Assembly: GCA_029959195.1 (NCBI GenBank)
Contig: CP114127.1
Span: 744,001-808,000 of the forward strand
Length of the DNA stretch: 64,000 nucleotides
DNA from: Dictyophora rubrovolvata
Lineage: Eukaryota > Basidiomycota > Agaricomycetes > Phallales > Phallaceae
Reading direction: 5' to 3'
Position numbers and translations under genes: made by a program. This document shows, in pieces, positions 24,845 to 37,530 of the stretch (position 1 is the first letter of the stretch; each line of letters starts with the position of its first letter). The notes beneath the pieces were generated by a model. The model was not told the origin of the DNA. It worked only from the letters and a program-made list of their open reading frames with translations, and ran no database searches.

Positions 24845-26607
24845 GAGACTGATAAACGAGAAGATTCATCCAAAGCCTACTTCTAGTTCGAAATTGAAGC
24901 CTTACTTCTGACTATCACTCTGTAATATGTTTAAGCAAAGAATTAGGAAGAATAACCAAAGGTTAAGGGACTTGCATGAGACTTGCCAACGCGTAGTACC
25001 GAGCCATAACATACAGGATTTTCCTTAATGAAACATCTCCCCTGGAAAGTCAGATAGTAATTGGAAGGTTGTAAAAAGAGCCATAAATTACTTACTTCCA
25101 AATGAATTTGACCTGCGTAAGCAATTATCAACAAACATCATGACTTAAAGAAACCAACTCACTTCTCATGGCATTGTCAGAAGCATATCGTACACCATAA
25201 CAGTAAGTAGCACCACTGAATAAAGGTTACCGAACAGCCATAGTGTTGACAATAAATGGCGAAGACTCTTCTTACCTGAAATGTAATTGAAAAAACGGAC
25301 CAGTTTCAGATTTTCATCTAGGAAGTCCAGTTCAGGCACAGAAAATGACATGATGGCTTTGGATACAGGATTTTCCTAAAACAGAGCAGATTGACTTTGG
25401 AACACTTGTTCGTCTTTTCATTAATTTTCCAGAATCTACTCAGAACAGCCTGAATAGAAGGAAAGAAAATCCCGGGCAGCAGATGTGAAGACACAGTTCA
25501 TGAGAGTTCAATGTTCTGGCAGCTTGATCTACACCGGCCGTCCTCTAATCACTTCTATAATAGATAAGAAACATGACTTTGTTGACAAGGAATAAGAAGA
25601 TTTCACCTCCAGTCCCTACGTGGAAAGCTCCAGGTTGCTGAAGGATGTGAGCAGTGAGTGTCTGGGGCCAAAACACGGTGTTCTTTGCCCAAAACTGTGA
25701 AGCTAGTTTTAGTGACTGCCTTCACGTAATTAATACCACACGAATAGATCTGGAGGTGTGAGTTCTGCCACCGGCCCTCCTCTTGTGCACCCTTACCAGA
25801 GACTGTATTGACTGTAACCATATTTAGACAAATAGCTGAAATCAAAGGAAGCAATGTTCCAATCCGTCACTCTGATCTTTCATGTGAAGACCGAGATGAC
25901 AAGAACTCGTAGATAAGTCAGAAACACAAAATATTCAAATCCAGGAAGCATCATAATATTTTATGTCTCACCATTCGCAATGGCATTTACACCACCTATC
26001 AGAGCAGTAGCCGATAAATCATAAAATGCAGCGTTGCTCAGCCCAGGTTCCGAACGGGCTACTAGCTGAGAGAATTTGGCTTCTTAAAGAGTTTATAAGA
26101 TCAACTCATCAAAACTTCAGTTACAGGGGCAATGTTATGTAACCACTTCACCTCTCTCATCAAAAACACGAAGATAATGTTTCTGACAACAAAACCGAAA
26201 AAACACAACAGAAAATCAGCAAAACCAAATTAACTCAGACTTCTACGCTTTTTGTCTTCCACTTCTACTTCTTTTCCAATCCTTTTTGCCGATAACATCA
26301 TACACGACACAATTGGGAAAAACACTTTAACCAAAGGAAAATAGTAGGAAAAAGGTTACGTTTATTCAGGTTCATGTATTTTTCCTTTGTTATTATTTAC
26401 ATCATTATTGTATCATGTATTGCATCATTACGATGCAACAAGTAGAATTAGTTTAGCCCTAAACATGTATAAAAAGGGCTCTAAAAAGCATGTATCTAGC
26501 ATCCTTTTATTGCAACAGACACACAGTGTTAGCTAATACAGCTTATTAAACAATAAAAGGGTCACATTAGTTTCTTGTGCTCTCAAACCTCTTATCTAAT
26601 ACTATCT

Positions 26608-26627
26608 GAGACTTGTCCACAAGTCTC
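26608..26627. repeat. Short palindrome, 8-bp arms
   Basis: GAGACTTG and its reverse complement CAAGTCTC are separated by 4 nt (TCCA). It sits in an AT-rich block with a TATA-like sequence 130 bp upstream. It would make a tight hairpin in RNA and could be part of an old LTR or a terminator. Confidence 0.4.
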
Positions 26628-26765
26628 ACTCTAATACTACATTTACTCACTAACAGTTATATAGATCAGGAACTCTCTAAAAAAGATCAGATATTCCTGG
26701 CCTATCTTTCGTTAGCAACGAATCTAGCCAAATGCTTAACAAGTAATTGTGTGTGATTCTATTTG

Positions 26766-26815
26766 ATTGCCACACATCAAGGAGTTATATAACAGGCGAT
26801 ATAGGGTGTGGCAAT
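26766..26815. repeat. Inverted repeat with 10-bp arms
   Basis: ATTGCCACAC at 26766-26775 and its exact reverse complement at 26806-26815 enclose a 30-nt AT-rich spacer. A T run follows at 26828-26836. It may be a folded RNA element or a short footprint. Confidence 0.4.
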
Positions 26816-28009
26816 GGAGTACTTAATTTTTTTTTGGTTGAGCCTAAGTATATGGCTACTAAGAAGAATGAATATAATCCGCTATAGAATTGAAATATAT
26901 AACTTAAACAAAGAATGCATTTACACACCAGCTTGATACTAACTGGGAGTGTGAGACTCGATTACAGTACTCAATAAACTCCCCTCACTGCCAACTCACT
27001 GTGGTACAGAATATGCAGCACGTTTCGGGGGGATTCACTAGTGGCACTGCGGCACACTTTACATATTTCTCATGTGTACTCAGGCTGCGTTTCGGCTTTG
27101 TTCTTCTGAGATTGTGTATCACAGGTGTGCATAAATGTGTTTCTTCTGGTGGAAACTTCTCTTAACGGTCTGGAATTTATCATTATAATTAATCTCCATG
27201 AAGAAGGGAACATTTTCCCATCAAACAGCTTAAATATTTAACAGATTAGATGGTTCGAGCCACATACACCACAGAATCTATTTACAAAGCTCCACACAAA
27301 AAAGGATACCGGCTATAACTCGGCTAAACCAATGTAGGCCTGTGATTTGGCGCAGGGAATTCTGTTACAATATCAATAACCTGGTCGAAATTACGAAGCG
27401 TGCGTATACGCGCTTTTACCTGAGGAAGGAATACTTATGACTTGGGTTTGTGTTTAATTCTATGCCACCTTCACTACACGACGTGAATCAATAAATGCTG
27501 AACTTTCCACTTTGTGGCGTGCCGCAAACCGGGCAAGCAACTCAGTATTTGCCATGAGACATTGACACGCGTAACTTGAAAGCCGCATGAGCAATTATTG
27601 TGTAAACTTAGGTTTCTATCGTTTCGTTAAGTATCTGGAAACAGAACCTTATTACGTAGTTTATTATGTACTATTCATAGACCTAAAGACACTTCCACAA
27701 GCAACCCACATGATTACAACAATAACGACCGCTTCTTCTACCACCGCCTTAGCAACATGTTTCGAACTTTTTCTTGGGCTCAGATCACGAGAAGCATACA
27801 GCGCCAACGACCGTCGAACGTACAGTCCTGCCATCTTTGTAGGGCCGGAGCCTATATGATCCGGACGATGCAAGTGACCGGAAATATGATACATATGTAT
27901 GTAGTATGATAGTTGATCACGCCTGAAGCTGTGACCAGTCATAAATGTCTACCCCATCAGAAATCGATTTACGGACAAGCAAATTCCAATGCGCCTACGT
28001 ATGGACTAT

Positions 28010-29867
28010 CTACAAAGGAGTTAGTTGCATAGAAGTTCCATCCGCATCATTGTTGACGACGATAGTTCCATCAATATGTCGAAGCTCAAATGACTCCTTA
28101 TTCGATAACTCGTAAAAATTCAAGAGAAAGCGACATCCCTTGGGTTTCGGAATCAGTCAAAAGGAGTATCAAAAGTGAGACAATCAACGCATACGCAAAA
28201 TGAATAAGCGGCGATGCCAAGTCTACAAACATGAAATAGAAATTGTCAATATACTAGCAGATGCATGGGGTACCAATAGACGCGACGTACTGTATAGCTA
28301 CAGTATTGACGACGGTATGGATTCGAAGTACGAGAGCAGCATTAAGCAGTGTGATAACTAGGGGGGAACAGTGAGAGGCAAAATAACAGATGCCCATTTT
28401 ACATCACTGACCGGTATTTCTGGAAGATAGGGTGTAAATCAAGTAAAAAGGAAAGCGAACTAGTTACTTACACCACGTAAAAAAGTATTCCCTCCCGGAA
28501 GATACTTAGAAGTAAAGGGTGAAGTTCTTGACAGGAATTGAAACCCCAAAATCTTGGACTTGTTGTCAGCGCTATGTCGTCAAGGACTTTGTATACCGAG
28601 AACGCCAAAAGGACGGCTACGAAGAAAAAAGGTTTTGTTTGTTTTTTTCTCGTCCTGGATAGCACACCCTACCTGACAAAACAAGTGCCGGAACCCTATA
28701 ACAACAATCGACTCTGGGTTTCAAACAAATCAGATGGTTGCCACGTACCAGGCTGCAAGAGTGATCGTAAAAGAAGGCTCGGTCTTGATATATGCGAGAC
28801 ACCCCGGGAGGGAAAGATCGGCAGGTAGGGGTGAGAGTGGCAAAGCTTCTCCGGCCCTTACACCAGCGTAGACAAAAAGCTGAGCATGTATATTGGACGA
28901 CGATTAAAGTATGAAAGTAAAGCCACTTGCCACCACTTCAACTAAATGAAGGTCAAGTAAGTTGAAAAGAGCTCAAGCTTCAACTTGACCACTTACTTAG
29001 GTATATTGTCAATATAAGAAAAAGGACTGGCGATAAAGTAAGTCGAGGCGTAGTAAAATGCGAGAGAGAACCAGCCGGACTTTTTTTCTTATTCCCATAT
29101 AACGCATTAATTCTCAGAATCAAAAGCAAATTGACCAAAGCCTCTTCAATTGATAAACAAGAACTGAAGGTTATAAATCAAAAACCCGATCCAGATATCG
29201 ATCCAGATACAGCCAGACCTAGTAAACCAATTGAGGTAGGTACGGCAGCTGCGTCTACTTAGCTAGATCCTAATTTTAACAGAGTAAGATATTTAAATAC
29301 CTCTGCCAATAAATGCCGCGGTATTAGTTACTATCAACACGTAAAAGTAAAGAGAACTAACCTTAATTGGTATGTTTCGGCTAATAGTCACTAATAAACG
29401 AGCTCGTCATTTAAGCGGCATAGATGAAAAATTTGTTGGATTACTTTTGGCGATTACCCTGTAATGTCATTATTAGAGGGGAACTACTCAAGTTCAAAAA
29501 CTTACCCGAGGCTTGCGAAAGCGTAATATCGAGAAATAAAATACAAAACCTTCCTCAATGAAACCCCCCCTCTAGATAATTGTCAGTCAATTGTATTGTT
29601 CCGGGAAGGAGTATACCAACCTCCAAATAAATCTGATCTGCAACGCGTCCGCTGTCAGTGAATACCATGACTCTATGAGACCAACTCACTTCTCGGGGCA
29701 TTGTCAGAAGTATATCGTAAACCATGACAGTAAACATTGCCACTATAACTTATTCAATACCCATCATACAAGGATAAAAAGTGAAGATCTTTACCTGACA
29801 TATAACCAACAGCATGCACAGCTTCCAATTTCTTTGTCAGGGATTCCACCTCGTGGGCAGAAAGCAT
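28010..29867 (-). CDS. DUF6533-type seven-helix membrane protein
   Basis: The start ATG is at 29865-29867 (MLSAHEVESLTKKLEAVHAV...MSG). Exon 2 encodes VAMFTVMVYDILLTMPRE and the next short exon IRFIW. Then follow RGGVSLRKVLYFISRYYAFASL, CRTYLNWFT, IEEALVNLLLILRINALYG and QLFVYAGVRAGE. The chain continues PLSPLPADLSLPGC, LPALVL-like and SVYKVLDDIAL helices, HPLLLSIFREGILFYVV, TLLNAALVLRIHTVV, and a C-terminal GCRFLLNFYELSNKE, with TAG at 28010-28012. The N-terminal helix pair with YD.LLT.xxE and IxxIW is the DUF6533 signature. About seven helices are present, all introns are short, and no stop interrupts the parts traced. One exon between 29460 and 29290 could not be placed with certainty. Such proteins form large families in mushrooms; receptor-like roles are suggested but unproven. 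Its broken neighbour at 21613-25351 is a tandem paralog. Confidence 0.75.
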
Positions 29868-30632
29868 AGTTCCTTCAGGGCCCAAAAAAATACGTTTCGG
29901 CAGTTGTATGTGTTTAAACCAATATCCCAGAAAAAATCATCCACCAGACGAGTCTTCAAAGACGTCTCTTCAGCTCGAAGATCCAGGGCCAATAATGTCC
30001 AAAACACAACCGATTTCCGGAAAACCTGCCCGTCTGTTTCGAGCTTTCCAAAAATTGAGAATTGAGTTAAAAGGAAGTTTTTGATAAAGGAAAGGAGTGA
30101 TTTGTAGTAGTTTATGTGCAGAAACTTGACGAAAGGAAGGTATATCTTGACAGCTTGAGTATTACCGCACCTGCACCTGCCTGCCAGTTTCTAACCGTTC
30201 GATTAGTATATGAATAGGTCATTTTTCCAAAAGACAAAATGAAACTTAACCCACAGTTCCTCGCGGTCGAGCTCAAGAGTGCTAAAGGTGTGTGACAAAT
30301 TTAGTGGGCGATACGGCGTAATTTGACCGAACGTCATTCTCTGAGTCGCGTACATCTCCTGAACTATCGTCTACTATCGCTCCGTGAAAAAAAAGCGTGA
30401 GATCAATGTCATTGAAGTATGCATATGTAAGTACACATCAGCGGACACCAGCCTATCAATTTTCAAGCTACCTCACATCATTAGAATTGAGTTTGTAACA
30501 TATGCGCGTTGTTGTGCGGTGAGTGAATGATAAAAAGGGAATAATTTATGTAGAAAACCCAGTCATGATTTACTAGGCATCATCCAAAATCAAACGCGGC
30601 ACTACATTCATAGCCATCAACTGAAGAGGATA
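29868..30632. other. Intergenic, 765 bp
   Basis: Upstream region of the DUF6533 gene and downstream region of RPC2. No gene is supported. Open frames at 29591-29869 and 29814-30065 (+) lie mostly opposite the exons of the DUF6533 gene and are shadows. Confidence 0.5.
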
Positions 30633-33600
30633 TCAATTTCGGGACGTAGGTTTGAAAGTTCTATCACGTACTTCTTGGAACAACAACTTAGCAGCGTATG
30701 GGATTGTTAATCGGGCCATCTGCTTGCTACTTTTGCAATATGGACACCAGCCGTTGTATCCCATTAATCCACATTTTTGACAGGCATCGACATCGAACTT
30801 GTCAGAAGAAATCATAAGCCGTTCGAGAAGTAGCTGTGTGGCACCATATCCTATGAGACAATCACGTTCCATTTCTCCTAGTCGCAAACCACCTTCACGA
30901 GAACGACCTTCTGTCGGCTGACGAGTTAATGTAGCTCGAGGGCCACGAGCACGAGCATGCATCTTATCGACAACCATGTGTTCTAATAAAAACGATAAAC
31001 GAAAAACGTCGATGAAAAAACTTTGAAGGAAATAGGCATTCACTTAGTCGCTAGATGCAAAAAAAATTAGCTATTAGCCCAATTTGGTTAGATCAAGGCC
31101 CCTTACCTGATAATAAATGGGCCCAAAGTAAGTATAAGCTTCCATACATTCACCCGTAATCCCGCTCGTCAGCAAATCTTTTCCGGAATAACTGAATCCA
31201 TGCTCAATCAGAATGCGAGACATGTCCTCAACCTGGGTATGGAATGCATTCAACAAAAAGGCAAGTCCAGTTCAAATCTACAAGCACCTTGGATCCGCCA
31301 AAAGCCGTGCCATATTGTAGTTTGCCGCTTAAGACACCCGCTTTACCCGCCAACAACTCGATCATCTTCCCCACTGTCATACGAGAGGGAAAACCATGCG
31401 GATTCATAATTGTATCTAATCATTGTCAATATCATGCTGTTCTACGGAACAGTTTATAACTTACCAGGACAAACTCCTTGCTCGCTGAACGGCATATCTT
31501 CTTGAGGGACAATCAAACCACAAACACCTTTCTGACCATGTCTAGAAGAGAACTTATCTCCGAGTTCTGGTCGCCTAGTTTGTCTGACAAGAACTTTAAC
31601 TAGCGTTTGATCATTCTCGGTGTCAGTTAGCATAACTTTATCAACATATCCGGGAATTGGATATTTGTACGACATTGGAGTGTTTCGATATGTGGTACTC
31701 GTCCCAGGTTGCCCCGTAAAGGAATTATCATTGGCATTCGAGGGTGTCTGTTTGTTGATGTACACATCTCCTGGATTGAGACGCTCGCCAGCTCCAGCTA
31801 AACCATCGGCCTCCAGCGAGTAATACTTTGTCGGTACTTCACCATTTTCGTCTACTGGGGCGTCCGCTAATCGATCAAAACTAAAAAAAAAGATAACAGT
31901 AGAGGATCAGATCAGCAAGGATTTCAAGTCAGCTTACGTTCCATTAGGATACTTCCTGATCAAGGCTGTATTCTTTCTGAACACTTGACATCTTCCATAG
32001 CCTCGATCTAAGCCGGCTTTGTTTAGAATCAAAGCATCTTCTATATCGTATCCCGAAAAACTCATAACGGCAACTGTAGCATTCTGACCCGCGGGTAGCC
32101 GATCATATCCTATCAGTTCGATGGTTTTGGTTTTCACCATGGGTTGTTGAGGATACACCAAAAGGTATAATAATGTATCAATCCGGTTGAGTTGGTTATA
32201 CGCAATAGCTCCGATAGCTTGTTTACCCATTGCACATTGATATGTGTTTCTTGGAGATTGATTATGATGAGGATATGGAATCAAACCGGCGACCGCACCA
32301 AGGATCGTAAACGGTTCAATTTCAAGATGGGTAGTTGCGAGTTCGATACTCGATTCGTAGAGCGCGATATACGAATCGTTCTCTTCGTTGACGTCAAGGT
32401 ATTCTACTAAGCCTCGACGTAAAAAGTCATCGAATGTCATTTGACCCTTCGTGAGAAGCTGTGGGGTCAAGTTAGGGAGTGGATCAAACATCAAGTGATA
32501 ATCCCATTACCTCGATATGTTCTGTCCGAACCCGGGGCTGGCCACGTTCCACAATAATCATTGGCCGACAAATCCGACCACCATCGCTGGCAATGTGGAC
32601 CGCCCGATGGTGGTGGTTGATATAGATGCTTACGAACTCGCTAAACTTGCCGGCGCGCCGGAGTTTCCTGAAGTTATGGACAAAACGCGTTGGCGATCGC
32701 GTTAGACCAACGATAGTACCATTGACGTTAACCACAAAGGTTCCTTGACTATATATTTCTGTACCAGTTGCGAGGCAGATGTCTACAAAGTAATCAGCAC
32801 AATTATCTGAAGGTCTGAGACTTGCAGACGAACCCTCTACACCAAGCATGAAAGCAAGCTTTATGATAGGCTCCTCTTCAACATCCGTGGTAATGTGGGT
32901 CATCAGCGCCAGATTCTTTACCAAACCGCACGCTTCTCCCTCAGGTGTATCGCTAGGACAAAGCATACCCCACTGGCTGGGCTGTAACGCTCGGGGTCCG
33001 CTCACTTTACGAGTCTTTTCGAATTGACTCGAAATCCGGGTCATCATTCCTAGGGCACTGATATAGCTGAGACGGCTAAGAACATGAGTTACACCCGCTC
33101 GTTCCATCTTAAACCGTCTAAGCGACCAGTTTCCAGTAGATATAGCTCGCACGAAACCGGATGTAATATGGTCACTTTGGAATTGCAATGTTTGGTACGC
33201 ATCAAATTCGTTTGTTCGGGAAGGTTTCTTTAAGACTTTATCGATTGAAGACTTGAGCTCAGTGTTGAATCGCTTGAAAAGATCCTCGAATAGCAAAGCA
33301 AGTAGTTGACCGGCCCTAGTGATATTGTGTGATAGCACAACAACATTAAACGTCAAAAACTTACAATTCTAAACGTTTATTTCCAACGTAATCCCTGTCG
33401 TCTACAAGTTTTTCATCGTTCATAGCCATCAGCACTCTACGTGTCATCGTTCCGACGAAGATCGCTTTCGGCCGAAAATCCATCTGCTCAACAGGCACAT
33501 GTGCAAGTACAATAGTGGCTAGAGCCTCTAGAGCTTCTTCCCACTTGGGGCGAGCCTTTCCCCCTTGGCCGGGTGCTCCAATACGACGATTGATTTTCAC

Positions 33601-34601
33601 CTTTGCGCCGATATATTCAAGGGCCTGTTGACGGGTAAAAACTTGCAGCTTTGCAGCTTCCTCGATGCTAGGAGACAAGGAGGAGACGTAGTCCTCATCA
33701 TTTCCTGCTGTCAACAGCAATATCTCCTTGTCCGACTGAATCCCCAAAGCCTTCAATGCGATGACGATGGGTATGTCGTCCGAAAAAGAATTGTGTTTTA
33801 AGTAGATCTTCCCGCGTTTTGATGCAACATATGTCTTAGACTTCAAACCACCGTGCGTAGATCTGTTCCATATCAAGCGTTAGCATCACTAAGTAATGAA
33901 CACGAATCGAAAGGCGCACGATGTCACTGAAGCAGAAACAACTCCTTTCGCGTGATCAGTCTCCACAATAATACGATTCTTGCTCAACTGTTCCTGAACA
34001 AGAATGACCTTCTCGGTCCCTTTGACGATGAAATACCCGCCGGGATCTAAAGGACATTCCGACATTCTTGCAAGTTGCTTCTCCGATTTTCCAGTTAGCA
34101 CGCATTTGTTACTTCTCAACATAACAGGAATTCGCCCTATGCAAACATTGGTTCTTTTGACGATGTTTTTTCCACGCGTATATTGTATAGTCACCAAAAT
34201 AGGAGCACCATAGGTCGTATCCCGAAGGCGACATTCGTGGGGCGTTACAGATCGGTCTATAGCATCTGCATCAGTCCTATCTGGCACTCCAACAGATATG
34301 TGAGTATATTTTAGCCAAAATCGGGGATCGACGTCGGATGTAATCTTGCTGTTTGCACGTAAGATGTTGAGGAGGTCAACGTCCACAAAGTGATTATAGG
34401 AGTCGATGTGCTGTTTGACAAGACCTTTAACTTTAAGAAAGGCAGGAAGAAGTAGCCATTTATCCTGTCATAAGGGTTAATACATCGCAATCCGGAGTGA
34501 ATGAAGTCAGATCTGACATGAATGTTTTTTACGGGATCGGTCAGTCCTAGCCCCCGCCAACGCGCTTGATTGATGTCTTCCCAGTTGCTGTCCACCTCCA
34601 T
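30633..34601 (-). CDS. RET1: RNA polymerase III second-largest subunit (RPC2 / Ret1)
   Basis: A long spliced gene of roughly eleven exons starts at [15 protein letters not shown] (34601) and stops at 30633. In order it shows the protrusion and lobe ([39 protein letters not shown]). The fork follows ([19 protein letters not shown]), then GDGG-type binding segments ([18 protein letters not shown]). The hybrid-binding domain holds [33 protein letters not shown] and [11 protein letters not shown]. The C-terminal clamp has [18 protein letters not shown] and a zinc site CQKCG...CPYC. Choice of Pol III over Pol I or II rests on segments close to yeast Ret1, such as [30 protein letters not shown] and [14 protein letters not shown]. 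The subunit forms half of the active cleft for tRNA and 5S transcription. All catalytic motifs are present. Confidence 0.95.
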
Positions 34602-34980
34602 AGCCTCAAAATTACTAGAGGAACGAGGTAGCTTTTACCGCCTATGAACTGGTATGCCTTTCTTCCCGTCCAGAAGGAGCGAATGATATTATGATAGGAT
34701 TATGTAACAACTCTTTTCATTTAGATTCAGTTTCTTGCAATTACAATTTATAATTCCAGCAGTAATACGAATGTGACAAAACTAAGTGACTGAGGGCTAC
34801 AATGTTCGTTAAATGCGAAAGAAAGAGAAAAAAACAGATAAGGCACATCAATAAGGATCCAATAGTGTTATCTCAAAGCCAACCCTTTGTGGCGTATCAG
34901 AATGCAGTGCGAACAGGAGATCAATAATGAAACCACAAACCATGCTTCATGATACATTGCCACGAAGTATATCAAATCTA
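34602..34980. other. Intergenic, 379 bp
   Basis: Promoter side of RPC2 and 3' side of the E2 gene. It is AT-rich, with an A run near 34831. No feature could be defined. Confidence 0.5.
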
Positions 34981-35952
34981 TCACTCAAAGTTCTCCGCGC
35001 TTTCACGGACCAACCGCCGCACCTTCTTGCGGTACCCTAGTCAGACAGCCAATGATTAATTCCGTTCATTATGAACAAATAAACCGCGGATAATACCTCG
35101 GATATCATTTCTCACTTCTTTCTGTAAGACGTTTAAATGTACAGAACATTCGAGAGATACGATGAACTTACAGCTGCATCCACATTCGCGGGACTGTCAG
35201 TGTTGGGAGTATCAGAGGAGAGCAGTGAGATGACGCTCATAAGCTATGACACAAATGAACAAAGTTTTATGAACAAGAAACATGCACGTACTATAGATTC
35301 CACACTGTGAACAGGGAGCCATCTTTCACCAGCATCTTCATATCCATACTGATCGTCTTCCGGTGGATGCTACAAGGCTCATTAGATGCAAGCAAGGCAT
35401 CACAAGCTCTCGCGCAACATACCAAGATCGAGATACAAACTCCTCCATCAGAATAGACTAATTCACATGTTAATTAGTGACGTAATCCACCAATGACATG
35501 ATAAAGTACGTACTGTTCGGATGCCACATCGGTGTTAAGAATTTCATTTTTGGGGGTAACAACGGGTATTCGGGAGGAAAACTCATTCTTGCTTTAAAGA
35601 ACCCTCCTTCACTGTGATATAGGTTGAAAACACGGGCCGAGTAATATGTTACTAGCGCAAAAAATTGCTTACTATAATGTATCAACCGGTCTGCACACTT
35701 GTAAGAAACATCAAATTAGGATACTAAGACATGACAATTACATACCCGATAATCACAACTTCCCATTCCAGCAAATTACTTTCGTCAACTAAACCTACAA
35801 TTGAACGCGATGTGAATGGTGCTCGGTTACAAATAGGGGTCCGTGCATGCCATACCTGCAGAAAAACCTTCGACGGGATTCTTCATGAGATCTTGAAGCT
35901 GGCGCCGTAGGATGAGATTAGTGTTGTTCGTGCCATTACTAGACTTCGACAT
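34981..35952 (-). CDS. Ubiquitin-conjugating enzyme E2, UBE2G1/Ubc15 type
   Basis: About seven small exons. The N-terminus [19 protein letters not shown] leads into [55 protein letters not shown] and the active-site VCISIL. The acidic loop [18 protein letters not shown] follows, then [13 protein letters not shown] and [10 protein letters not shown]. The catalytic Cys lies in VCISIL. The roughly 13-residue acidic insertion after it marks the Ubc7/Cdc34/UBE2G class. The wording around it (DxYGYE..xERWLP.H) and the ENFE end resemble human UBE2G1 and S. pombe Ubc15 more than UBE2G2. Stop TGA is at 34981-34983. The enzyme should pass ubiquitin to substrates with a RING partner, typically building K48 chains. 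A UBE2G2/Ubc7-type enzyme lies 11 kb away. The gene sits head-to-tail with FOL3, 192 bp apart. Confidence 0.9.
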
Positions 35953-36144
35953 TGTCGATATGAGTTTAATCGGTGTGATTGTGTGCGTCGGTGGAAGAAG
36001 ATGGTAATTCGTGGCAGAGGGGACAAAGCACAATCTTTTGAATAAATACTTCCGTTTACACTACATAAGCGCCCGTTGCACCGGACAAAATCAATTCAAA
36101 AAAAGCTTTCGTATGCTCTTCACGCGATGATTAATAATTTAACA

Positions 36145-37530
36145 TTAGTTTACAGAACCTTGTTGTAAAGCCAGTCTATAAAAATCAGCAACCAAATACA
36201 AACTTCCAGCTAAGATAATGTCTTCATTGCTTTTAACTCTTTCTGCAGCCCACCGTAGTGCACGCGTTAAGCGACTGAGGTCAAACCGACGATCTGGGGA
36301 CGTTTCATCGAATACTTCAACTTCTCCATTCTTCGTCAGACTCTTTGCTACGGTCGCTAAATCCTGAGATGGAACACTCTTTACCCAAGGCATATCCTCG
36401 ACGTCATTGAATGGAACGATAGCGACTTTGTCGCCCGGATGAAGGAGAGGAGAAAGCGTATCGGCAGGTTCTTTCATTGGAGCCTGTGAGAGTCCTATGA
36501 TAAAAACACGAGGTTCGCGTTCGCAATGCGACTGTAAAAGGCCGGTTCTATATGTCCTTGTAGTGTGCAAAAGATAATCCTGAAGTGCAGTAGCAGATGC
36601 TCTGTTGTGAGCCCCGTCGACCGTGACGGACACACTGGGATTATACAAGGTTATACGCTCCAATCTCCCTGCCCATTTCGTCTCCAGAATACCCGAGCGT
36701 AGTGTACTTGGAGATATTCGATCAAGTACCATCCCGAGCTGAGTGTTTGAATTTTCCTTCATGATGACTCCAAGGATAGCCAACGCAGTACCCAGGTTTT
36801 CCAGTTGATGGGATCCAAGAAGTGGAAGTTTTAAATCAAGATTGACTTCCCATGGATGAAATAACACCGATACTGGCTGATATTCGGGAGAACCATCCGA
36901 CTGAAGCTTGACGTCAAGAGCAGGATATAGATGACCTCCGACGGATCGTACAACATTCGCGACAACACCAGCGACTTCTGAATGCTTTTGAGCGCCAAGT
37001 ATACAAGGTCTCCCCTTCCGTGCAATACCCGCTTTCTCCCTTGCAACAGACGAAATTGTGTTACCTAGAAACTGCTGATGGTCCATATCAATGTTCGTAA
37101 TCGCCGAAGCAACAATAGCATCATCCGGAATCGCATTGGTAGCATCGAGTCTACCTCCCAAACCTACTTCGAAGATTGCAATGTCAACGGCCGACCGTTC
37201 AAATATCTGAGCAGCCGTCGCAGTCAAGATTTCAAAATTGGTAGCTTCGACAGAATTGTCCATGTTCACGATTTCTATTTCCTTACGAACAGACCGGTAC
37301 ATGTCTTCGGGGATGGCGCGTCCATTTATGAAGATTGAGTCCCAAACATGAATTAAATGCGGTGAGTTGAACCTGCCCACTGAAATATGCGATGCAGTGA
37401 AGACGGAAGAAAGTAATGCAGTAACACTGCCTTTCCCGTTGGTTCCAGTCACATGTATGGTTGGTCTTTTATAAAATGGTAAAAGAGAGAATAATTGTTT
37501 GATGCGTGTTAGGGAGAGATCTATAGACAT
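36145..37530 (-). CDS. FOL3: Dihydrofolate synthase
   Basis: A single exon of 461 residues, unusual in this intron-rich window. The start is the ATG at 37528-37530 (MSIDLSLTRIKQLF). The frame extends six codons further upstream without another ATG. Mur-ligase features are in place: P-loop VTGTNGKGSVTALL near residue 30, FNSPHLIHVWDSI, FEVGLGGRLDATNAI, the hinge TNIDMDHQQFLGNTIS and AREKAGIARKG. The C-terminal domain has WAGRLERI, VDGAHNRAS and GSLYLVADFYRLAL. The enzyme joins glutamate to dihydropteroate with ATP to make dihydrofolate. The SPHL motif and the close match to yeast Fol3 distinguish it from the Met7-type folylpolyglutamate synthase. Length is close to other fungal Fol3 proteins. 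No defects are seen. Confidence 0.94.
   Translation of the reverse strand: MSIDLSLTRIKQLFSLLPFYKRPTIHVTGTNGKGSVTALLSSVFTASHISVGRFNSPHLIHVWDSIFINGRAIPEDMYRSVRKEIEIVNMDNSVEATNFEILTATAAQIFERSAVDIAIFEVGLGGRLDATNAIPDDAIVASAITNIDMDHQQFLGNTISSVAREKAGIARKGRPCILGAQKHSEVAGVVANVVRSVGGHLYPALDVKLQSDGSPEYQPVSVLFHPWEVNLDLKLPLLGSHQLENLGTALAILGVIMKENSNTQLGMVLDRISPSTLRSGILETKWAGRLERITLYNPSVSVTVDGAHNRASATALQDYLLHTTRTYRTGLLQSHCEREPRVFIIGLSQAPMKEPADTLSPLLHPGDKVAIVPFNDVEDMPWVKSVPSQDLATVAKSLTKNGEVEVFDETSPDRRFDLSRLTRALRWAAERVKSNEDIILAGSLYLVADFYRLALQQGSVN

Larger units (their letters stand above)
21613..25351 (-). pseudogene. DUF6533-type seven-helix membrane protein, broken copy
   Basis: The minus strand shows the same exon order as the intact paralog at 28010-29867. 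The first exon is MSFSVPELDFLDENLKLVRF up to ISG. Next come VMVYDMLLTM, VKFIWK with a following VSLRKILYVMARYYALASL, CCAYIDWFT, IEEAIINVLLILRINALY and the loop with PLSPLPAG...PGCFLY. The last recognisable part is GCRFLLNFYEL, with a stop at 21613. DUF6533 is an N-terminal membrane domain widespread in mushrooms; function unknown. The copy is damaged in two ways. A TGA at 25166-25168 stands where the paralog has CGA (Arg), truncating the product at 61 codons in exon 2. Three solo LTRs (22918-24844 in total) have also landed between the exon ending near 24945 and the exon ending near 22880. CGA to TGA is the change expected from cytosine deamination. Confidence 0.8.
25352..28009. other. 2.7-kb interval between the two DUF6533 copies
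   Basis: No gene is supported. From about 26370 to 26660 there is an AT-rich block with a TATA-like motif (gtataaaaagg near 26469), an 8-bp-arm palindrome at 26608-26627 and a ctaaca end. This resembles part of an LTR, but no matching start or target duplication was found. A 10-bp inverted repeat with a 30-nt spacer lies at 26766-26815. The open frames at 25603-25854 (-), 27587-27859 (+) and 27664-27942 (-) have no recognised similarity. Confidence 0.45.

Noticed and set aside
26149-26660. Complete LTR between tgttatg and ctaaca
   Set aside because: No matching 5-bp duplication and no second copy in the window; kept only as a note on the interval.
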